Source of the DNA: Candidatus Nitrososphaera evergladensis SR1
Lineage (GTDB): Archaea; Thermoproteota; Nitrososphaeria; Nitrososphaerales; Nitrososphaeraceae
Reading direction: 5' to 3'
Length of the DNA stretch: 64,000 nt
NCBI RefSeq assembly: GCF_000730285.1
Contig: NZ_CP007174.1
Coordinates: forward strand, 2,542,001-2,606,000
The translations under genes were made by a program, and so were the position numbers. Below the pieces are notes generated by a model. It was given only the letters and a program-made list of their open reading frames with translations, ran no database searches and had not been told where the DNA came from. Shown here one piece after another: positions 49,658-58,258 of the stretch. Within the stretch, counting starts at the first letter, position 1, and the number at the start of each line of letters is the position of its first letter.

Positions 49658-49930
49658 TCAAATCTCCAGCTTGCGTATCCTGCGCCCTTCCTTCATGGTC
49701 TTTCTCTGGCAGGTCTTGCATGTATAGCGCAAAGTTATCTTTTTCGTGGTCTTGGCAGTCCTTTTAAGCTCGGGGAATTTCTGGCCGCCGTATCCCTTTT
49801 TGTCCTCGGCGTGCCTGCGAGCGCCCTCTGCCACTGTCCTGTCCTTGCCCTTTTTGTATATTGCAACAGACTGCATGGTATGCGTCTTGCACCGGGGGCA
49901 GAACTTGCGCATCTCCTTCTCCATCTTCAT
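49658..49930 (-). CDS. rpl44e: 50S ribosomal protein L44e
   Basis: 90 residues from ATG 49930: MKMEKEMRKFCPRCKTHTMQ, RRHAEDKKGYGGQKFPELKR and KKITLRYTCKTCQRKTMKEG. Two CxxC knuckles and the GYGGQ turn that contacts tRNA 3' end region in the E site. ATG 49939 is in frame 3 codons earlier. Forms an operon with rps27e. Confidence 0.97.
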   Translation of the reverse strand: MKMEKEMRKFCPRCKTHTMQSVAIYKKGKDRTVAEGARRHAEDKKGYGGQKFPELKRTAKTTKKITLRYTCKTCQRKTMKEGRRIRKLEI

Positions 49931-50034
49931 AGCTAGCACATGAATTCACTCTAGGGTAATTTAAGGTATGTCCGGGTGCCTTGAGGAGGGCCGGCTTAGA
50001 AAATCTAATATACTTGTATTATTATCCTTCTGGC

Positions 50035-50160
50035 ATGTTTGAAGCTCTGTTCAGACAAGTGATCGACCCAGCTGCATTTCCAGTATGGATTCCGTTGGCT
50101 TTTGGCCTGATAGTTGGTCTGGCCTATGCTATTGCCTCTGGCATGAGGCGCAGCAAGTAA
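50035..50160 (+). CDS. single-helix membrane mini-protein (41 aa)
   Basis: MFEALFRQVIDPAAFPVWIP then LAFGLIVGLAYAIASGMRRS K. One amphipathic start, one membrane helix and a basic end, so the C terminus should be inside. TATA-like AATCTAATATAC at 50001-50012 is about 28 bases upstream. A T-rich tract at about 50180-50205 follows. Size and shape recall small subunits of membrane complexes; no family recognised. Shorter than most gene-finder limits. Confidence 0.65.
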   Translation: MFEALFRQVIDPAAFPVWIPLAFGLIVGLAYAIASGMRRSK

Positions 50161-50242
50161 GAAAGAGGCACAGGGTGTCGCTTCTCTTTTCTTTCTTTTT
50201 CGATTACCTTATAGCGTAGGCTATTATACCATAGCCCGATAT

Positions 50243-50458
50243 ATGGGCCTTTTACACCGTGAAAAGAACGAGTGCGAAGACTGCCACACGCGCTTTTCCA
50301 GTTACGAAGAGCTCGTGCACCACGCGCATGACGCCCACAAGCACCACATCATAAAATGCTCCGACTGCGGCAAGCTTTTCCTCCACGAGAAAGACAGGCT
50401 GCACCACGTCAAGGAAGAGAGGGAGAGGAAGACGGACATTCGCCGGCACAAGTTTTAA
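50243..50458 (+). CDS. C2H2-type zinc-finger protein, two fingers (71 aa)
   Basis: MGLLHREKNECEDCHTRFSS, YEELVHHAHDAHKHHIIKCS, DCGKLFLHEKDRLHHVKEER. Finger 1 CEDC...H/H and finger 2 CSDC...H plus a charged tail without a clear fourth ligand; RRHKF at the end may supply it. Likely DNA- or RNA-binding. It is 31 bases before the thioesterase gene in the same direction. Confidence 0.8.
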   Translation: MGLLHREKNECEDCHTRFSSYEELVHHAHDAHKHHIIKCSDCGKLFLHEKDRLHHVKEERERKTDIRRHKF

Positions 50459-50489
50459 GCGGGCTTTTTTGAGGAAAACAGGACACACT

Positions 50490-50912
50490 ATGAGCATCGA
50501 TTTTGGATCCAGGGTCAGAGTGGGCGCGGTAAAAGAGCGTACCATCACGGTCGATTCCAACATGACTACAAGCTTTCTCTGGGAGGGCGAAAACGTGCTT
50601 TCCACTCCAGCCATGATAATGGAGATGGAAGAAACCTGCCGGCTCTTGCTCAAGGAACAGGCCATCCCCGAAGCAGAGTGGGACTCGGTTGGCACCATAG
50701 TCGACATCAGGCACTTGGCGGCAACGCCCGTGGGCGCTCAGGTGTTTCTGAAGGCAAAAGTGACTTCTGTGAACGGCAGGCAGGTCATGTTCGAGGTAGA
50801 AGCCAGCGACAGGCTTGAGAAGATAGGGGAAGGCAGGCACGAGCGCTTTATCATCAACGTGCCAAGGTTCCGGGCCAAGTTTGGCGAGAAGCAGAAACAG
50901 CTTGGGATGTGA
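50490..50912 (+). CDS. hotdog-fold acyl-CoA thioesterase (FlK-like)
   Basis: 140 residues from ATG 50490: MSIDFGSRVRVGAVKERTIT then NVLSTPAMIMEMEETCRLLL (Ser/Thr-Glu pair of the active site), VDIRHLAATPVGAQVFLKAK and VEVE-like strand VMFEVEASDRLEKIGEGRHE RFI. These fit the fluoroacetyl-CoA-specific thioesterase-like subfamily of hotdog enzymes; natural substrate in archaea is unknown. An upstream ATG at 50469 is in frame but the extension is not conserved-looking. Confidence 0.85.
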   Translation: MSIDFGSRVRVGAVKERTITVDSNMTTSFLWEGENVLSTPAMIMEMEETCRLLLKEQAIPEAEWDSVGTIVDIRHLAATPVGAQVFLKAKVTSVNGRQVMFEVEASDRLEKIGEGRHERFIINVPRFRAKFGEKQKQLGM

Positions 50913-50913
50913 A

Positions 50914-50958
50914 AAATATATAAGAGATGCATGAAAAGCGTAATTATTCTTAGGTGAT
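50914..50958 (+). promoter_or_regulatory. thermosome promoter and ribosome-binding site
   Basis: AAATATATAAG at 50914-50924 is a strong TATA box; the transcript should start near 50948. AGGTGAT at 50952-50958 is a good Shine-Dalgarno 6 bases before ATG 50965. Few genes in the window have both, in line with high expression. Confidence 0.65.
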
Positions 50959-50964
50959 ACTGTA

Positions 50965-52635
50965 ATGGCATCAATTCAAACAACGCCTGGCGGTATGCCA
51001 GTCTTAATCCTGAAGGAAGGGACTAAGGAAAGCAAGGGACGCGAAGCGCAAAAGAACAACTTGACAGCGGCAAAACTGATCGCAGAGATAGTGAAGACGA
51101 GCCTTGGCCCACGCGGAATGGACAAGATGCTGGTGGATAACCTTGGCGACGTCACGATAACAAACGACGGCGCCACCATCTTGAAAGAGATTGACGTGCA
51201 GCATCCGGCGGCCAAGATGATGGTCGAGGTTTCAAAGTCGGTGGACAACGAGGTCGGCGACGGCACCACGTCTTCGGTGGTGTTTGCTGGCGCCCTGCTT
51301 GAAAAAGCGGAGGATCTCTTGAACAAGGATGTCCACCCGTCTGTCATCGTCGACGGCTACAATGCGGCAGCAGATCAGGCGCTAAAGCTTTTGGAAAAGA
51401 TGGCGGTGCAGGTCGACGTATCAGACAAGGACATGCTCCTAAAGATTGCAAGGACCAGCATGGATTCCAAGCTTGTGTCTGATGACAGCCCGCTCCTTGG
51501 CGCAATGGTGGCCGACGCGGCAAAGCAGGTCGCAGAAAAGACAGAGAATGGCGCCCTGAAGGTCGACCTTGACAACATCAAGGTGGAAAAGAAGGCGGGA
51601 GGCTCGATGCGCGACACGAAGCTCATCAAGGGCATCGTCCTTGACAAGGAAGTCGTGCACGCAGGAATGCCAAAGCGCATAGAGGGAGCCAAGATTGCGC
51701 TTGTCAACTCGGCACTTGAAATTGAAAAGACAGAGATGAGCGCAGAGATACGCATCTCTGATCCGCACCAGATGCAGATGTTCCTCGAAGAAGAAAACAG
51801 GATGCTCAAGGCGATGGTGGACAAGGTCAAGAGCTCTGGCGCAAACGTAGTCCTGTGCCAGAAGGGAATAGACGACATTGCCCAGCACTACTTGGCAAAG
51901 GCAGGTGTCCTTGCGGTGCGCAGGGTAAAGGAAAGCGACATGACGAAAATGTCCCGCGCAACGGGAGCAAGGATTGTCAACAACCTTGACGACCTGACTG
52001 CAAAAGACCTGGGCTCTGCCGAACTGGTAGAAGAGCGCAAGGTAGAGACAGACAAGTGGGTGTTCATTGAAGGGTGCAAGAATCCCAAAGCAGTCACCAT
52101 CCTCATCCGCGGAGGCTCCCAGAGGGTCGTAGACGAGGCAGACAGATCATTGCACGATGCACTCATGGTCATGAAGGACGTGCTTGAAAAGCCGGCCATA
52201 GTGGCAGGCGGAGGCGCGCCAGAGGCCTACATCGCAAACGAGCTGCGCCAATGGTCCTCAAGCCAGGAAGGCCGCGCCCAGCTTGCGGTGCAGAAATTTG
52301 CAGACGCCCTCGACACGATCCCACTCAACCTTGCAGAGAACGCAGGCATGGACCCGATTGACACCATGACGGAACTTCGCGCCAAGCAGAGCAAGGGAAG
52401 CAAGTGGACAGGGGTCGACGCAAGGAACACGGTGGTTGCCGACATGTACAAGCAGAACGTGCTTGAGCCATTGGTAGTAAAGCAGCAGATAATCAAGTCT
52501 GCTACAGAGGTTGCGTCGATGATCCTCAGAATAGACGACGTGATTGCCGCAAGCAAGTCCAAGATGCCAGCCATGCCGCCGGGCGGTGGAGGTATGGGTG
52601 GCATGGGCGGAATGGGCGGCATGGGAATGGAATAA
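50965..52635 (+). CDS. ths: thermosome subunit (group II chaperonin)
   Basis: 556 residues. ATPase motifs TSLGPRGMDKMLV, VTITNDGATIL, NEVGDGTTSSVV (98-102 GDGTT), and AGGGAPEAYIANELR near residue 412; the apical region has helical-protrusion sequence. C-terminal repeat of GGMGG ends inside the ring as in other archaeal thermosomes. Folds cytoplasmic proteins as hetero- or homo-octameric double rings. Strong promoter and Shine-Dalgarno upstream, pyrimidine-rich terminator downstream. Confidence 0.98.
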   Translation: MASIQTTPGGMPVLILKEGTKESKGREAQKNNLTAAKLIAEIVKTSLGPRGMDKMLVDNLGDVTITNDGATILKEIDVQHPAAKMMVEVSKSVDNEVGDGTTSSVVFAGALLEKAEDLLNKDVHPSVIVDGYNAAADQALKLLEKMAVQVDVSDKDMLLKIARTSMDSKLVSDDSPLLGAMVADAAKQVAEKTENGALKVDLDNIKVEKKAGGSMRDTKLIKGIVLDKEVVHAGMPKRIEGAKIALVNSALEIEKTEMSAEIRISDPHQMQMFLEEENRMLKAMVDKVKSSGANVVLCQKGIDDIAQHYLAKAGVLAVRRVKESDMTKMSRATGARIVNNLDDLTAKDLGSAELVEERKVETDKWVFIEGCKNPKAVTILIRGGSQRVVDEADRSLHDALMVMKDVLEKPAIVAGGGAPEAYIANELRQWSSSQEGRAQLAVQKFADALDTIPLNLAENAGMDPIDTMTELRAKQSKGSKWTGVDARNTVVADMYKQNVLEPLVVKQQIIKSATEVASMILRIDDVIAASKSKMPAMPPGGGGMGGMGGMGGMGME

Positions 52636-52640
52636 GAAGA

Positions 52641-52692
52641 AAAAAGTCCTCTTTCTCCTCCTTCCCTTTTTTCCTCTTTCTTCTTTTTCAAC
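52641..52692 (+). terminator. pyrimidine-rich T-tract terminator after thermosome gene
   Basis: From 52648 runs of C and T (CTCTTTCTCCTCCTTCCCTT, then TTTTCCTCTTTCTTCTTTTT) follow 10 bases after the stop, without a stable stem. Archaeal transcription ends on such T tracts. Confidence 0.6.
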
Positions 52693-52736
52693 AAACAACA
52701 AATATCGCAAAGTGCTAACGCTCGCAAGAAGAAAAA

Positions 52737-53771
52737 GTGATAATCGACAAGCTGAAGCAGCTGCACATCCTTGGCTCGATAGTGGTGATGCCGGACTTTT
52801 TCGTTGACAGGATAATCAGGCTTGACGCAAGGGAAAAGCTGGCCAGCGCGCTTGAGGAAAAGGCAAAAAATGGCGGCGGGAGCGTCCGGGGCGTCCCCAC
52901 GACAGACATCAGGGGCGGAAACGCAGTCAACGTCGCGTACGCGCTTGCCAAGATGGGCGCCAAGGTGACGCTGTTTACGGTCGCAGACGAGATGGGTGCG
53001 GCCATGATAAGGCAGTCGTTTTCGCAGTTTGGCGACAGGGTGACGCTCAAAATCGCGCAGGGCAGGCACGGCTGCACCACCGCGTTTGAGTTTCCGCACG
53101 ACGACAGCAGGGTTAACGTGATGGTAAGCGACATCGGGGACAATGCAAGCTTTGGACCCGACAAGGTCAGCTCAAAGGAAGATCAAGCGGCGCTAAAGAA
53201 TGCCGACGCGGTGATGGTGGTCAACTGGGCAAGCAACCAGAAAGGCACCGAGCTTGCAGAGCACGTCTTTAAAGGCTCGCCCAGTGCTCTGCACTTTATC
53301 GACCCTGCAGACATTGCCACGAGAAAGCAAGAGTTCCGCGACGCGCTGTTCAAGCTTGGCTCCGTCACCGATTACCTAAGCATAAACGAAAACGAGTGCG
53401 ACCACTTGGCGTCCGCGCTTGGGCTTGACGCGCCCCTTGGCGCAAGCTACAGGCCGGACGACGTGAAAAAGGCGGCGGCCAAGATCGCAGAAAGCATCGG
53501 CATCACCACCGACCTGCACACCCGCATCGGCTCGGCGTGGTCAAACGGCAAGGAAGTCGAGTTTGTACACGCAATAAAGGTCGAGCCAAAGATACTGACC
53601 GGTGCCGGCGACGTATGGGATGCGGCCGACATACTTGGCTACATCGCAGGGCTTGACTCGCGCGAGCGCCTGCTGTTTGCAAACGCCGCCTCGTCGCTGT
53701 ACGTGAGGCAGCCGTCTGGCGAGCCCCCTGCCATGAGCAGCGTGTTTGAGCTTATCGAGCGCGTCCAGTAG
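52737..53771 (+). CDS. PfkB family carbohydrate/nucleoside kinase
   Basis: 344 residues from GTG 52737: LGSIVVMPDFFVDRIIRLD, then TDIRGGNAVNVAYALAKMGA (substrate-binding GGN), TVADEMGAAMIRQ, and near the end the anion-hole motif TGAGDVWDAADILGYIAGLD with catalytic Asp. The family phosphorylates ribose, fructose-6-P, adenosine or similar; substrate not resolvable. It shares no operon signal with the next gene beyond a 42-base gap. Confidence 0.9.
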   Translation: MIIDKLKQLHILGSIVVMPDFFVDRIIRLDAREKLASALEEKAKNGGGSVRGVPTTDIRGGNAVNVAYALAKMGAKVTLFTVADEMGAAMIRQSFSQFGDRVTLKIAQGRHGCTTAFEFPHDDSRVNVMVSDIGDNASFGPDKVSSKEDQAALKNADAVMVVNWASNQKGTELAEHVFKGSPSALHFIDPADIATRKQEFRDALFKLGSVTDYLSINENECDHLASALGLDAPLGASYRPDDVKKAAAKIAESIGITTDLHTRIGSAWSNGKEVEFVHAIKVEPKILTGAGDVWDAADILGYIAGLDSRERLLFANAASSLYVRQPSGEPPAMSSVFELIERVQ

Positions 53772-53813
53772 CTAGCTCTAAATCACCTGTCCTGCAAGAA
53801 AAAACGATATAAT

Positions 53814-54074
53814 GTGATAGAATCAGGCGACGCGGCAAGGGTCGTGGACACGCTCGCAAAGAACCTTGCAGGCGTGGCGATGAACAAGTCAAACTTTGCA
53901 AGGCTCCCAGACACGTTCTGGGGATATTACGCCAAAGGCCACGACGGCAAGAACGGCAGGTTTGCAGTCATTGTCACTTATTCAGAGAAGGGCGACGATG
54001 TTGACGACCTGGTGAAAATGTACGAGCAATGGATTGCCAGGAACAAAAATACCACTACTACGACTACTAGGTGA
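53814..54074 (+). CDS. hypothetical protein (86 aa)
   Basis: From GTG 53814: MIESGDAARVVDTLAKNLAG, FARLPDTFWGYYAKGHDGKN, FAVIVTYSEKGDDVDDLVKM and YEQWIARNK, ending in a Thr run. Alternating helix and strand suggests a small compact domain; no family recognised. Its end overlaps the 3' end of the convergent 54067 gene by 8 bases. Confidence 0.65.
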   Translation: MIESGDAARVVDTLAKNLAGVAMNKSNFARLPDTFWGYYAKGHDGKNGRFAVIVTYSEKGDDVDDLVKMYEQWIARNKNTTTTTTR

Positions 54075-54378
54075 TTTGCTCCAAAATCCACTCGCGGAAT
54101 TTTGCGATTGCAAATTCTTCTGACTGCTTTACAAACGCGGGATCCTTTACCCGCCACTGGTCCTGCGGTATGCCGTCAAAAAACTCTTGCATGCATAGTA
54201 TGAACCGAAAGCGCAGGTTGCGCGGGTTTTCTGCCATCCCGTAGCGGTACAGTATTTCCGCAATAGCAGAAAACGCCGTGTCATAGTCGCGCTTGAACGG
54301 CTCTATCGCAAACGTCTGCCGCAGAACGTCTGAAACGGCGTCAAGGTCCTGCCTTAGCGTTATCATCATTATCGTCAT
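54067..54378 (-). CDS. hypothetical helical protein (103 aa)
   Basis: MTIMMITLRQDLDAVSDVLR, AIEPFKRDYDTAFSAIAEIL, FRFILCMQEFFDGIPQDQWR, QSEEFAIAKFREWILEQIT: all-helical. Its ATG overlaps the stop of the MazG-like gene (54375-54378), so the two are coupled and probably act together. No family recognised. Confidence 0.65.
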   Translation of the reverse strand: MTIMMITLRQDLDAVSDVLRQTFAIEPFKRDYDTAFSAIAEILYRYGMAENPRNLRFRFILCMQEFFDGIPQDQWRVKDPAFVKQSEEFAIAKFREWILEQIT

Positions 54379-54632
54379 TTGGCCCTGAGGCCCTCAAGCT
54401 TTTTGGAATATAGGGCCTGCATGTTTGCCGGGACGTCGAGATTGTATTTTGAGGCAAGATAGTGGAGAAGTGCTATCGACTCGGTTATCTCTAGCTTGGC
54501 GTGCTCGGCGTTTTGCTTTTCCATCGCAAAGGCGATCTCGCCTATTTCGCGTACCAGGTGTACGAACGCTGCCTGGGCGTTGTCGCCAAACTTTATGTTG
54601 TAATATTCGACTGCGGCCGTTGTTGCGCTCAT
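54375..54632 (-). CDS. MazG-like all-alpha NTP pyrophosphohydrolase family protein
   Basis: 85 residues from ATG 54632: MSATTAAVEYYNIKFGDNAQ, AAFVHLVREIGEIAFAMEKQ, HAKLEITESIALLHYLASKY, NLDVPANMQALYSKKLE. The REIGE and ELEI(T)E acidic motifs in successive helices match the EXXE...EXXD metal sites of MazG-like enzymes, though the second motif has Glu-Ser instead of Asp. The K-LE end is also usual. In-frame ATG 54644 is 4 codons earlier. Confidence 0.6.
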   Translation of the reverse strand: MSATTAAVEYYNIKFGDNAQAAFVHLVREIGEIAFAMEKQNAEHAKLEITESIALLHYLASKYNLDVPANMQALYSKKLEGLRAK

Positions 54633-54734
54633 GCAAGGCTGCATATCTCGTGGACGGTATTAAAACCCATTTTCGGGCCTTGTACCGCATGGCATATAAT
54701 GAATTACCACATCAATAATTATTGCAACAGCAGC

Positions 54735-55550
54735 ATGAAAAAAGAGCTATTGATAATGGCCGGCGTCGTGGCAGTTTTTGTCGCCGGCGGCGTTGCGCTC
54801 ATGTCGTCCGGCCTTTTGCCGGAGGAAAACGCCAGAAATTTCAACGCGCTTTCCAACATAACGCTCAAGACGGAAAACATTGTCATCAAAGAGCCCACCA
54901 AAGACGACAACACGTACATCTATGCCATAAACGACGTGGCCAAGCAGGCATGGGAGATAGCCGAGCAGGACTCTGGAGTTCAAGACATACTTGCGCAGGC
55001 AAAGGGGAGCGCTATTACAATAGCTGCGGTGCAGCCTACAGCGTTTGTCGACCCAAGCGGCAAGGTGACGAGCAGCGGCGCAGGGCAGGTGATAATCACC
55101 GCAAACAGGCAGCTTGTCGGCGGCAACCCCTATTCAGACGCGCAAAGCTTTTCAGCGATTGCGGGCAAGCAGGGCGAGTCGCACCAGCAGATATGGAACG
55201 TGTTTGTCGACATGGACAAGAACAAGGTAATGAACATTGCAAACGAAAACGAGCGGGTGATGTCAAATACCCTGCGCAAGGACATCGTGTACGGCGGCAT
55301 GAACATGTATATGCCCGACGCGGCAGTGACGCAGGCCGGCTCGACGGTAAAGTGGATAAACGAGTCGAACATTCCTCACAACGTAGTAGGCACGTACAGG
55401 ACCGAGTCAGGCAAGGCCACCAGCATAGACAGCGGGTTTTTCAACAACAACGAATCGTTCCAGTACAAGTTTGCTGAAAAGGGCACGTTTGAGTACCACT
55501 GCACCATCCATTCCGAAGAGGGGATGAAGGGCACAATAGTGGTGTCTTAG
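54735..55550 (+). CDS. membrane-anchored cupredoxin (plastocyanin-like)
   Basis: 271 residues from ATG 54735, 35 bases after GCATATAATG (54690-54699). N-terminal anchor helix (LLIMAGVVAVFVAGGVALMS). The C-terminal 90 residues are a type 1 copper domain: His215 (NIPHNVVG), Cys256 (EYHCTIH), His259 and Met264 (SEEGMKGT). Residues 40-175 form another domain without clear copper ligands. Such cupredoxins are proposed electron carriers in ammonia-oxidizing archaea, which lack cytochrome c. Confidence 0.9.
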   Translation: MKKELLIMAGVVAVFVAGGVALMSSGLLPEENARNFNALSNITLKTENIVIKEPTKDDNTYIYAINDVAKQAWEIAEQDSGVQDILAQAKGSAITIAAVQPTAFVDPSGKVTSSGAGQVIITANRQLVGGNPYSDAQSFSAIAGKQGESHQQIWNVFVDMDKNKVMNIANENERVMSNTLRKDIVYGGMNMYMPDAAVTQAGSTVKWINESNIPHNVVGTYRTESGKATSIDSGFFNNNESFQYKFAEKGTFEYHCTIHSEEGMKGTIVVS

Positions 55551-55552
55551 GC

Positions 55553-56386
55553 TTATGAGGTCTCTCCCTTTAGGTGCTTGTCAAAGAACGCAAGCGTCTT
55601 TTGCCAGGCGTCCTTTGTTTCCGTTGGCGCATAGTTGGGCCCCGACGGGTTTGCAAACGCGTGCCCCACGCCGTTGTACACATGGATCTCGTTTTGTATG
55701 CCGTCCTTGTCAAGTGCCTGCTTGAATGCGTTTACCTGCTCTACGGGTATCGACTGGTCCGCGCTTCCAAAGATGCCAAGGACCGGCCACTTTATCACAG
55801 ACAGCGCTTTTGGATCGGTAACGGGCCTGCCGTAATAGAGCCCAGTTGCGTTCATTTTTTCGTTCAGCGCAAGCTGGAGCGACCAGTCGCCTCCAAAGCA
55901 CCAGCCAAGCGAGCCTATCTTGCTTGCGTCGACAGAACTGTCGTTGCGCAGGTAGCTGACTGCGGCTTGCAGGTTCTTTACCGCCTCGCCGGGGTGGTTC
56001 CTGACGCCCGTGGCAAGCTGCTGCGCTTGCGAGCTAGCAGTCGTCACCTGCCCTTTGTACAGGTCTGCCGCAAGCACGACGTACCCTTCTGACGCCATGT
56101 GCCGGGCCATATCCTTGATGTTGTCGTTTAGCCCCCACCACTCGTGGATCATGACGATGCCAGGGTACTTGCCGCCAGTGCCCGCAGGCTTGGCAAGAAA
56201 GCCTGACGCATTGTCATAGTATTGAACCATAGAAGTCTCGACTTTTGAAACGTCTTTACCATCTCCAAGCATAGTGACGTTGCTTTCCACGCTGTCGCCC
56301 TTTTGCGTGCCAATCCATACCGCGATGGCAATCGCGGCCGCTATGGCCGCTGCACCGCCTATTTTGGCAACGGACTTGGAATTCAT
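55553..56386 (-). CDS. membrane-anchored dienelactone hydrolase family protein
   Basis: 277 residues. Signal-anchor GGAAAIAAAIAIAVWIGTQK, then alpha/beta hydrolase: PGIVMIHEWWGLNDNIKDMA (family-specific EWWG), nucleophile Cys in IGSLGWCFGGDWSLQ, acid in GIFGSADQSIPVE and His in YNGVGHAFANPSG. The GWCFGG elbow with Cys replaces Ser as in dienelactone hydrolases. External location is unusual for the degradative enzyme, so a cell-surface esterase is likely. Tail to tail with the cupredoxin gene, 2 bases apart. Confidence 0.9.
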   Translation of the reverse strand: MNSKSVAKIGGAAAIAAAIAIAVWIGTQKGDSVESNVTMLGDGKDVSKVETSMVQYYDNASGFLAKPAGTGGKYPGIVMIHEWWGLNDNIKDMARHMASEGYVVLAADLYKGQVTTASSQAQQLATGVRNHPGEAVKNLQAAVSYLRNDSSVDASKIGSLGWCFGGDWSLQLALNEKMNATGLYYGRPVTDPKALSVIKWPVLGIFGSADQSIPVEQVNAFKQALDKDGIQNEIHVYNGVGHAFANPSGPNYAPTETKDAWQKTLAFFDKHLKGETS

Positions 56387-56433
56387 GGGAGAGACATACG
56401 TGGCAGGAATAATAAAGAGAATCGCGGCAATTA

Positions 56434-57270
56434 CTATTGGCTGTGCTGGTCAAGCCCCCACCTTGCCCGGACCTTCTCCTCCAGCTTTACAAACACCAGC
56501 CGGTCAAAGAGCAGGCCTATGGCAAAGACGGCTATCATGACTGCGATTATCTGCCCCATGTCCTGAAACTCCCTGCCTATCTGGAGTATGTGCCCAAGCC
56601 CGTACAGGGTCGTTATCAGTATCTCGGCGCCTATCAGGGCGTGCCATGCAAACGACCACGCCTGGCGGAGCCCGATTATCAATGAAGGCGTGGCGGCAGG
56701 GATCATTACGTACCTGAAAAGCGAAAAGCCGCTTGCGCCCATGTTTTTTGCAGCCCTGATGTAGATGGGAGGTATGTTGCGTATAGAGCTGTAGGTGGAT
56801 ATCATCACCGAAAACACAGACGCCATGACCAGCACAAACAGTATGCCAAAGTCGTTAAAGCTGATGAGCAGTATTGAAAACGGCACCCATGCAATGCTTG
56901 GAAAAGTGAGCAGTCCTACTGCAAACGAGCTGAGGGTCTTGCCAAAGCTTGGGAACTTGACCATCGCCAAGCCCACTGCGCCGCCGATGCCTACAGAAAT
57001 GACAAACCCGGCAAACAGCCTCCACATCGTGACTCCGATGCCAATTGTCAGGGAGGAGTCGGCAACCAGGCCGACTATTGTCTGCGCCACCATTGCCGGC
57101 GAGGGCATCAGAACCTTGGGCCAAATCCCAAGCGAAAAGGCAAGCTGCCAGACGCCAATGAACGCGGCTATGAACAAAAAAGCGTTTGCCGCATCCGTCG
57201 CATCGAATCGGCTATTTTTCTTGGCGCTGTTGCTGCTAACCTTCTTGTGGATTGTGGTTTCTTTTTGCAA
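56434..57270 (-). CDS. ABC transporter permease, nitrate/sulfonate/taurine type
   Basis: 278 residues, six helices. The EAA loop is present: IYIRAAKNMGASGFSLFRYV then MIPAATPSLIIGLRQAWSF. N-terminal 25 residues are charged and cytoplasmic. Matches SsuC/TauC/NrtB. It overlaps the ATPase gene by 35 bases and is the last gene of the importer pair. Confidence 0.93.
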   Translation of the reverse strand: MQKETTIHKKVSSNSAKKNSRFDATDAANAFLFIAAFIGVWQLAFSLGIWPKVLMPSPAMVAQTIVGLVADSSLTIGIGVTMWRLFAGFVISVGIGGAVGLAMVKFPSFGKTLSSFAVGLLTFPSIAWVPFSILLISFNDFGILFVLVMASVFSVMISTYSSIRNIPPIYIRAAKNMGASGFSLFRYVMIPAATPSLIIGLRQAWSFAWHALIGAEILITTLYGLGHILQIGREFQDMGQIIAVMIAVFAIGLLFDRLVFVKLEEKVRARWGLDQHSQ

Positions 57271-58084
57271 TTTGAAAGTCCTCCTCTAGTTCTCGCAAAA
57301 GCTCCCTGCGGATCGCGCTTATCTCGTGGCTCTCGATGTCCCTGGGCCTTGGGTGGTTGACTGCGATCTCTTTTTTGACGTTTCCCGTCCTTGGCGAGAG
57401 CACGATTATCCTGTCGCCCAGAAGCACCGCTTCGTTGATGTCGTGTGTCACAAACAGTATGGTCTTGCCGGTCGACTGGTGAATCTGCACCAGCTGCTCG
57501 TGCAGTATGTCTCTGGTCTGCACGTCAAGTGCGGCAAAAGGCTCGTCCATGAGCAGAATCCGCGGGTCAAGGGCAAGTGCACGCGCTATTGCAACCCTCT
57601 GCTTCATCCCGCCTGAAAGCTGGTAGATGTACGAGTCTGCGAATTTGGCTAGCTGCGCCATCTCGATGAAACGGCTTGCGGTTGCCCTTCTTGACTCCTT
57701 TGTGACGCCGGCCACCTTTAGCCCAAACTCGACGTTGTCAGAGACTGTCAGCCACGGGAACAATGCGCCTTCTTGAAATATCACTACTCGCTGCGCTTTT
57801 CTTATTCCATCGCTTCCGTCTCTGACTGAGACCAGGCCCGAGTCTGGAGCGTCGAGGCCGGCCACGATGTTCAAAAGCGTGCTCTTGCCGCAGCCAGACG
57901 GCCCCACTATGGTGACAAACTCGCCTTCACGCACGTCAAGGTTAATCCCGTCAAGCACCCTGTGACGATCCGCGGTCTTGTTTTCATGCAAAAAAGCCTT
58001 GGAGACGCCTCTTAGCTCCAAGACAATGTTATTTCCGCTACGGGGATATTCTTCTTTTTGCGGCTGTTGTTCAATCAGAGACAT
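57236..58084 (-). CDS. ABC transporter ATPase, nitrate/sulfonate/taurine type
   Basis: 282 residues from ATG 58084 (MSLIEQQPQK). Walker A GPSGCGKST, Q-loop VIFQEGALFPWLTV, signature LSGGMKQRVAIARALALDPR, Walker B ILLMDEPFAALD and switch TILFVTHDINEAVLLGDRI. Close to SsuB/TauB/NrtD. An in-frame ATG at 58126 would add 14 residues. Same direction as, and 174 bases after, the binding-protein gene. Confidence 0.95.
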   Translation of the reverse strand: MSLIEQQPQKEEYPRSGNNIVLELRGVSKAFLHENKTADRHRVLDGINLDVREGEFVTIVGPSGCGKSTLLNIVAGLDAPDSGLVSVRDGSDGIRKAQRVVIFQEGALFPWLTVSDNVEFGLKVAGVTKESRRATASRFIEMAQLAKFADSYIYQLSGGMKQRVAIARALALDPRILLMDEPFAALDVQTRDILHEQLVQIHQSTGKTILFVTHDINEAVLLGDRIIVLSPRTGNVKKEIAVNHPRPRDIESHEISAIRRELLRELEEDFQIAKRNHNPQEG

Positions 58085-58258
58085 GTACGAACAGAGCAGG
58101 AGTGCATCAGATATAATCTGCATCAAAGGTGCAACGGGGGCATCATGGACGCAGTTTTGGCATGATCATTGCATGTATTTCAAGGGCACTCGGCAAAATT
58201 TCTTTGCGGCCAGAACAAAAAAGAGAGAAAGGAAAAAAGGAGAGAGAGAAAAACTCCT

